NCBI GenBank assembly: GCA_004297445.1
Contig: SCUK01000017.1
Coordinates: 1-37,323, forward strand
DNA length: 37,323 nucleotides
From: Anaerolineae bacterium
Lineage (GTDB): Bacteria; Chloroflexota; Anaerolineae; Anaerolineales; UBA11579
Direction: 5' to 3'
The position numbers and the translations under genes were made by a program. Of this stretch, positions 34,135-37,323 are shown piece after piece (position 1 is the stretch's first letter; every line of letters starts with the position of its first letter). The notes under the pieces are model-generated. The model was not told the DNA's origin. It saw only the letters and a list, made by a program, of their open reading frames with translations, and searched no databases.

Positions 34135-34791
34135 ATGACTCCTTCGATTTCAATTCCTGTTGCTCTTCTCATCGGTTATCTGTTGGGGTCCATCCCGTTC
34201 ACGCAAATCGTGGCGCGCTGGCGCAAGGGGCTGGATCTGCGAACGGTTGGCAGCGGCAACGTGGGGGGGATGAATACCATCCAGAATGTTGGTTTGTTCT
34301 GGGGGTTGCTGGCCGGAACGCTGGATGTGGCCAAGGGTTTTGTCGCCATCGTCCTGACAGAGCGATTGGGCGCGCCGCACCCCTGGCACCTGTGGGCCGG
34401 GCTGGCGGCGGTGGCAGGGCACAACTGGCCGGTGTGGCTGCGGTTCCGCGGTGGCAAAGGCATTGCGGTGGCGATGGGGATTGGCGCGTATGTGGCGTTT
34501 CCAGAAATGCTGCTTGGATTCCTGGTGGGACTGGGGGCGTTGAAGTTAACCCGCAATATCGTATTGACCGCGACGGTGGCGTTTCTGACGGCAATCTTCC
34601 TGATGCCGGTTTTTGAGCGGCCTCCGGAAGCCGGGCGGGCGCTGTGGGGGGCGGTGGGAATCATGGTGCTGGCAACGCTGCCCAACGCCATCCGCACGCT
34701 GACCACGCCGGGAGCCTTGAGCGACTACATGAAGAACCCGATGAAGGTGTACGAAAAACCTACAGAAACCGATGAATCGAATTCCCAGTAA
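34135..34791 (+). CDS. plsY: Acyl-phosphate:glycerol-3-phosphate acyltransferase PlsY
   Basis: A 218-residue integral membrane enzyme of phospholipid synthesis that acylates glycerol 3-phosphate using acyl phosphate. The three family motifs are visible: LLGSIPFTQIVARW, TVGSGNVGGMNT (usually SGNxGATN, here slightly changed) and GHNWPVWLRFRGGKG. About five to six membrane segments fit. The frame is open slightly upstream, but MTPSISIPVALLIGYLLGS at 34135 begins at the family position. It follows the epimerase by 13 bases and is probably co-transcribed. Confidence 0.93.
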   Translation: MTPSISIPVALLIGYLLGSIPFTQIVARWRKGLDLRTVGSGNVGGMNTIQNVGLFWGLLAGTLDVAKGFVAIVLTERLGAPHPWHLWAGLAAVAGHNWPVWLRFRGGKGIAVAMGIGAYVAFPEMLLGFLVGLGALKLTRNIVLTATVAFLTAIFLMPVFERPPEAGRALWGAVGIMVLATLPNAIRTLTTPGALSDYMKNPMKVYEKPTETDESNSQ

Positions 34792-34839
34792 TCGGTTCGG
34801 CAGCTCCAAGTAGTCTACGGAAGAGCCAACTGCTTGCTC

Positions 34840-34867
34840 AATTCCCTGGGAATCCCCTGGGGGAATT
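34840..34867. terminator. Possible hairpin between convergent genes
   Basis: AATTCCC (34840-34846) and GGGAATT (34861-34867) can pair. A competing shorter palindrome, ATTCCC/GGGAAT, lies inside. No T run follows, so termination activity is uncertain. Confidence 0.35.
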
Positions 34868-35733
34868 CACTGCGCCGGTTGCCAAGCCTCAACATTATCA
34901 ATATAGACTTTGTAGCCGTCGCTATCTGCGGTATCAATTGTGTGGATAAAGAAAGCAGCCGGAGCCGGGCTATCAAATGGCGCGGCAATGCTGACTTCAT
35001 TCACCCACTGGTCGTTGATATACAGCGATACATAATCCAAATAGCAGCCTATTCCGATTCGGTTGACCGACGTTGCGCCGTTCAATTCCGAGCTGTAGGC
35101 CCACCCCGGATCGGTGAGGGTGGAAACAAACGAGTTCTGGATATGGCCAATCTGGTATTGACCTGCTCCCAGATCGAACTCCACGAAATAGTAATTGTCT
35201 GGATCCTGGAATTGGCACATCACCCCAAATGTGCCGTCGTTATTTCCTGGCGCGGCCCAGACATCAAACGAAATCTCGTAGACGATGAAATCCGCCGGTA
35301 CATAAGCCCAATCCAAGAAATCGGGCCGGGTGATCTGGATGCTGTAGGTTTCATCGGGCTCGTAACCGAGAATCGTCACGCCATCATCGAATACAGGCCA
35401 GCCGAGCGCCTCGGATGAAAAGTCATCCACGAATCTGTAGTCGTCAATGTACTGGCTGCCGGACAGGGGTTGACCCTGCCCTTCCGCAATTGCTGAAGGT
35501 TGGATGGCTAGCGGGGGCTCGGTGGGACTTACCTCCGTGCGAGGGCCGTCCGCCGGCGGGGCGACCGCCTGCGTGGCTGATTGGAGCCAGGGCAATGCGT
35601 TCGAATCGCTCCTCAACAGAAAATAGCCTGCCCCGCCTCCGCCCACAAGCAGGATACCCATACACAAGACCAACGCGCAACCCCCAATGACTAATACAGG
35701 CAAAACTCGAGAACGTCTCTGGTTACCCATCAT
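34867..35733 (-). CDS. Membrane-anchored protein with a jelly-roll (lectin/glucanase-like) domain
   Basis: A 288-residue protein with one N-terminal membrane segment (about 11-38), a Pro/Ala/Ser/Thr-rich stalk (about 45-90) and a C-terminal beta-sandwich domain (about 95-286). DFSSEALGWPVFDDG, YEISFDVWAAPGNNDGTFGVMCQFQDPDNYYFVEFD and GCYLDYVSLYINDQWV are typical of the family of concanavalin-like domains that often bind or cut glycans. No catalytic pair can be identified, so binding is more likely than hydrolysis. The gene begins MMGNQRRS; either Met may be the start. It is convergent with plsY. Confidence 0.75.
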   Translation of the reverse strand: MMGNQRRSRVLPVLVIGGCALVLCMGILLVGGGGAGYFLLRSDSNALPWLQSATQAVAPPADGPRTEVSPTEPPLAIQPSAIAEGQGQPLSGSQYIDDYRFVDDFSSEALGWPVFDDGVTILGYEPDETYSIQITRPDFLDWAYVPADFIVYEISFDVWAAPGNNDGTFGVMCQFQDPDNYYFVEFDLGAGQYQIGHIQNSFVSTLTDPGWAYSSELNGATSVNRIGIGCYLDYVSLYINDQWVNEVSIAAPFDSPAPAAFFIHTIDTADSDGYKVYIDNVEAWQPAQ

Positions 35734-35904
35734 CCCTCCCGCGGCTGGTTTCCGGCATTCGACTTAACCTATTGAAGGTCTTCCGCCGTAGAGACTGCAA
35801 GGGACAAAACTCCCCTTGTTTTAGTGCAATTGTCATAATTTCGAATCACTGTAGTGGGCTTGTTTCGGTAAGCATTAAGAAGGCAGAAGCCCCACCGCAT
35901 TCAG

Positions 35905-35910
35905 TATAAT
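35905..35910 (+). promoter_or_regulatory. -10 element of the GAF histidine-kinase gene
   Basis: Perfect TATAAT, 36 bases before the ATG at 35947. No -35 at standard spacing is convincing. The rest of the 200-base gap (35734-35937) shows nothing recognisable. Confidence 0.5.
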
Positions 35911-35946
35911 AGCCCCACCCTGTTCCAGCTTATTCCAGTGCATAAG

Positions 35947-37122
35947 ATGACACGCGCATATTCCGCCTCCCCCGATGTCTTGACCCGGCGCAACCGCGAA
36001 CTGAGCATCCTCAATGCGATTGCCGAAAGCCTGAACCGCGAAGTGGACCTGCACAACGCGCTGTCCCAGGCGTTGCGGCAGGTGCTGGAACTGTTTGACC
36101 TGAAGACCGGCTGGGTGTGGCTGCTGGATGATGAGGCGGGGGACTCCTACCTGGCGGCGGCGCAGAACCTCCCGCCGGCGCTGGCAAATAACCCTTCCAA
36201 AATGGAGGGGTCATGCCACTGCCTTAACACGTACCGCGAGGGGGACCTGGCCGGGGCGGCAAACGTTAATGTGATTGAATGCAGCCGATTGCAGGGCCTG
36301 GTGGATGGCACGGACGGCATCCGATTTCATTCGAGCATCCCGCTGTATGCGCACGGCAAAAAGATGGGGGTGTTTAACGTGGCGAGCCGCGACTGGCGCG
36401 AAATTTCCGATGAGGACCTCCGGCTGTTGCACACGATTGGCGACCTGGTGGCCATTGCCATTGAGCGAGCGCGTTTGTTTTCGCAGAGCGCGGATGCCGG
36501 GGCAGCGCGCGAGCGCAACCGGCTGGCGCGCGAAATCCATGACACGCTGGCGCAGGGCCTGACGGCCATCACGTTGCAATTGGAGACCGCCGAGGCGCTG
36601 CTGGAAGCGGGACTAAACATGGATACGGTGCGGGACAAGGTGCATCAGGCGCTTGGGCTGGCACGCCAGAATCTGGAAGAAGCGCGCCGTTCGGTGCTGG
36701 ACCTGCGGGCCGCGCCGCTGGAGGGGCGGACGCTGCCAGAAGCCCTGCAGGCGCTGGTGCGCACGCAGGCGGGGGTGCGGCGGCCGGAAATCCAACTGGA
36801 TGTAGTGGGTGGGAGCCATCCGCTGCCCATCCGGGTGCAATCCGGGTTGTATCGCATCGCGCAGGAAGCTTTGACCAACGCGCTGCGCCACGCACAGGCC
36901 AGCCGAATCGAGCTGGCGCTGGAAGTGACTAGCGAGACGGCGCGCATCTCCATCCAGGACAATGGCCGGGGCTTTGACCCACAGGAGGTCTTCAAAGATC
37001 GCTACGGACTGGTGGGCCTCAACGAGCGGGTACGGTTGCTGGGCGGGGCGTTGCGACTGGAGACGGACCCCGGGGCGGGGACGCGGCTTGAGGTCAGTAT
37101 CCCCCTGGAGACGGGGTCTTGA
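35947..37122 (+). CDS. GAF-domain sensor histidine kinase, NarX/DesK-type (HisKA_3)
   Basis: A 391-residue soluble sensor kinase. It has no membrane segment. A GAF domain (about 20-178) contains the cysteines C90 and C92 (CHC) and C112 in VIECSRL. The dimerisation domain carries the phosphorylated H198 in ERNRLAREIHDTLAQGLTAI. The ATPase domain shows RIAQEALTNALRHAQAS, DNGRGFDP and the YGLVGLNERVRLLGG box. All catalytic parts are present. ATG 35947 or GTG 35938 could be the start; the N terminus is not conserved. The stop codon overlaps the regulator start by 3 bases, so the pair is co-expressed. The cysteines suggest a redox, metal or oxygen signal, which is inference. Confidence 0.92.
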   Translation: MTRAYSASPDVLTRRNRELSILNAIAESLNREVDLHNALSQALRQVLELFDLKTGWVWLLDDEAGDSYLAAAQNLPPALANNPSKMEGSCHCLNTYREGDLAGAANVNVIECSRLQGLVDGTDGIRFHSSIPLYAHGKKMGVFNVASRDWREISDEDLRLLHTIGDLVAIAIERARLFSQSADAGAARERNRLAREIHDTLAQGLTAITLQLETAEALLEAGLNMDTVRDKVHQALGLARQNLEEARRSVLDLRAAPLEGRTLPEALQALVRTQAGVRRPEIQLDVVGGSHPLPIRVQSGLYRIAQEALTNALRHAQASRIELALEVTSETARISIQDNGRGFDPQEVFKDRYGLVGLNERVRLLGGALRLETDPGAGTRLEVSIPLETGS

Positions 37123-37323
37123 AGACGATTCGTATCCTGGTGGCGGATGACCATCCGGTGGTGCGGGATGGGCTGGTGGCCATCCTGAGTACTCAACCGG
37201 ACTTTGAGGTGGTGGGCGAAGCGGGGGACGGCAAGCAAGCGCTGGAACTGGCGGCCAGCCAGCAGCCCGACCTGATGCTGCTGGACCTGGAGATGCCGCT
37301 GAAGGACGGCGTGCAGACGCTGC
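37119..37323 (+). CDS. NarL/LuxR-type response regulator (partial, cut by the window end)
   Basis: The first 68 residues of a receiver domain. The translation begins at TTG 37119, overlapping the kinase stop (TTGA): MKTIRILVADDHPVVRDGL with the acidic pair DD, and the phospho-acceptor Asp in MLLDLEMP. The DDHPVVRDGL pattern is typical of NarL-family regulators with a C-terminal LuxR helix-turn-helix, which lies outside the window. It is the cognate partner of the kinase just upstream. Confidence 0.9.
   Translation, partial: MKTIRILVADDHPVVRDGLVAILSTQPDFEVVGEAGDGKQALELAASQQPDLMLLDLEMPLKDGVQTL

Noticed and set aside
34840-34867. A strong bidirectional terminator between plsY and the lectin-like gene
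   Set aside because: The stem is short, competes with another pairing and lacks T runs; it is listed only as a possible hairpin.

Overview
The window is GC-rich bacterial chromosomal DNA with about 29 protein genes, one tmRNA gene and an unusually large number of short palindromic repeats. The gene content (dipeptide-type ABC transporter, eukaryotic-type Ser/Thr kinase, class III cyclase, actinobacterial-type inositol-phosphate synthase, FecR-like lipoprotein, TIR/NB-ARC/TPR protein, GAF histidine kinases) together with interspersed families of small palindromes resembles Chloroflexota, perhaps Anaerolineae. This is an inference from style; no rRNA or other phylogenetic marker is present.

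Layout. 1-2479: a creatininase-family enzyme (partial) divergent from a class III aminotransferase. 2495-5959: a membrane-anchored Ser/Thr kinase, a secreted protein of unknown function and a STAS-like protein. 6184-13840, minus strand: a peptide-uptake operon in the order solute-binding lipoprotein, two permeases, two ATPases, followed by a P1-family aminopeptidase. A good promoter (13954-13982) precedes the lipoprotein gene, and the gaps between the genes are filled with repeats. 14201-19731: an adenylate/guanylate cyclase, a duplicated-domain lipoprotein, a fused CoA-transferase coupled to a SnoaL-like protein, and an RlmI-like rRNA methyltransferase. 19866-23044: a small membrane protein, a quinone-oxidoreductase-type MDR enzyme and a two-component pair. 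23045-26950: a repeat-rich accessory island holding a TIR-NB-ARC-TPR gene (probable STAND immune protein) between inverted repeats and next to ssrA. 26950-34791: a histidine phosphatase, an aldo/keto reductase, an SDR coupled to a QueA-like protein, inositol-3-phosphate synthase, a FecR-like lipoprotein coupled to an epimerase, and PlsY. 34867-end: a membrane-anchored protein with a lectin-like fold and a NarX/NarL-type two-component system cut by the window edge.

The most unusual signal is a family of bipartite hairpins. The motif GAGTT...AACTC recurs at five loci with different but mutually complementary inner stems. At three of these loci the element sits in frame inside a conserved gene (P1 peptidase, peptide-transporter ATPase, RlmI-like methyltransferase). 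A different palindrome sits in frame in the TIR-NB-ARC linker. The paralogous ATPase next door lacks the insert, so the insertion can be read directly from this window.

The peptide transporter and the peptidase form a plausible peptide-scavenging unit. The SDR/QueA-like and lipoprotein/epimerase gene pairs overlap and are probably translationally coupled. Several genes have a -10 hexamer 6-7 bases before the start codon and no Shine-Dalgarno sequence, which suggests leaderless transcripts.
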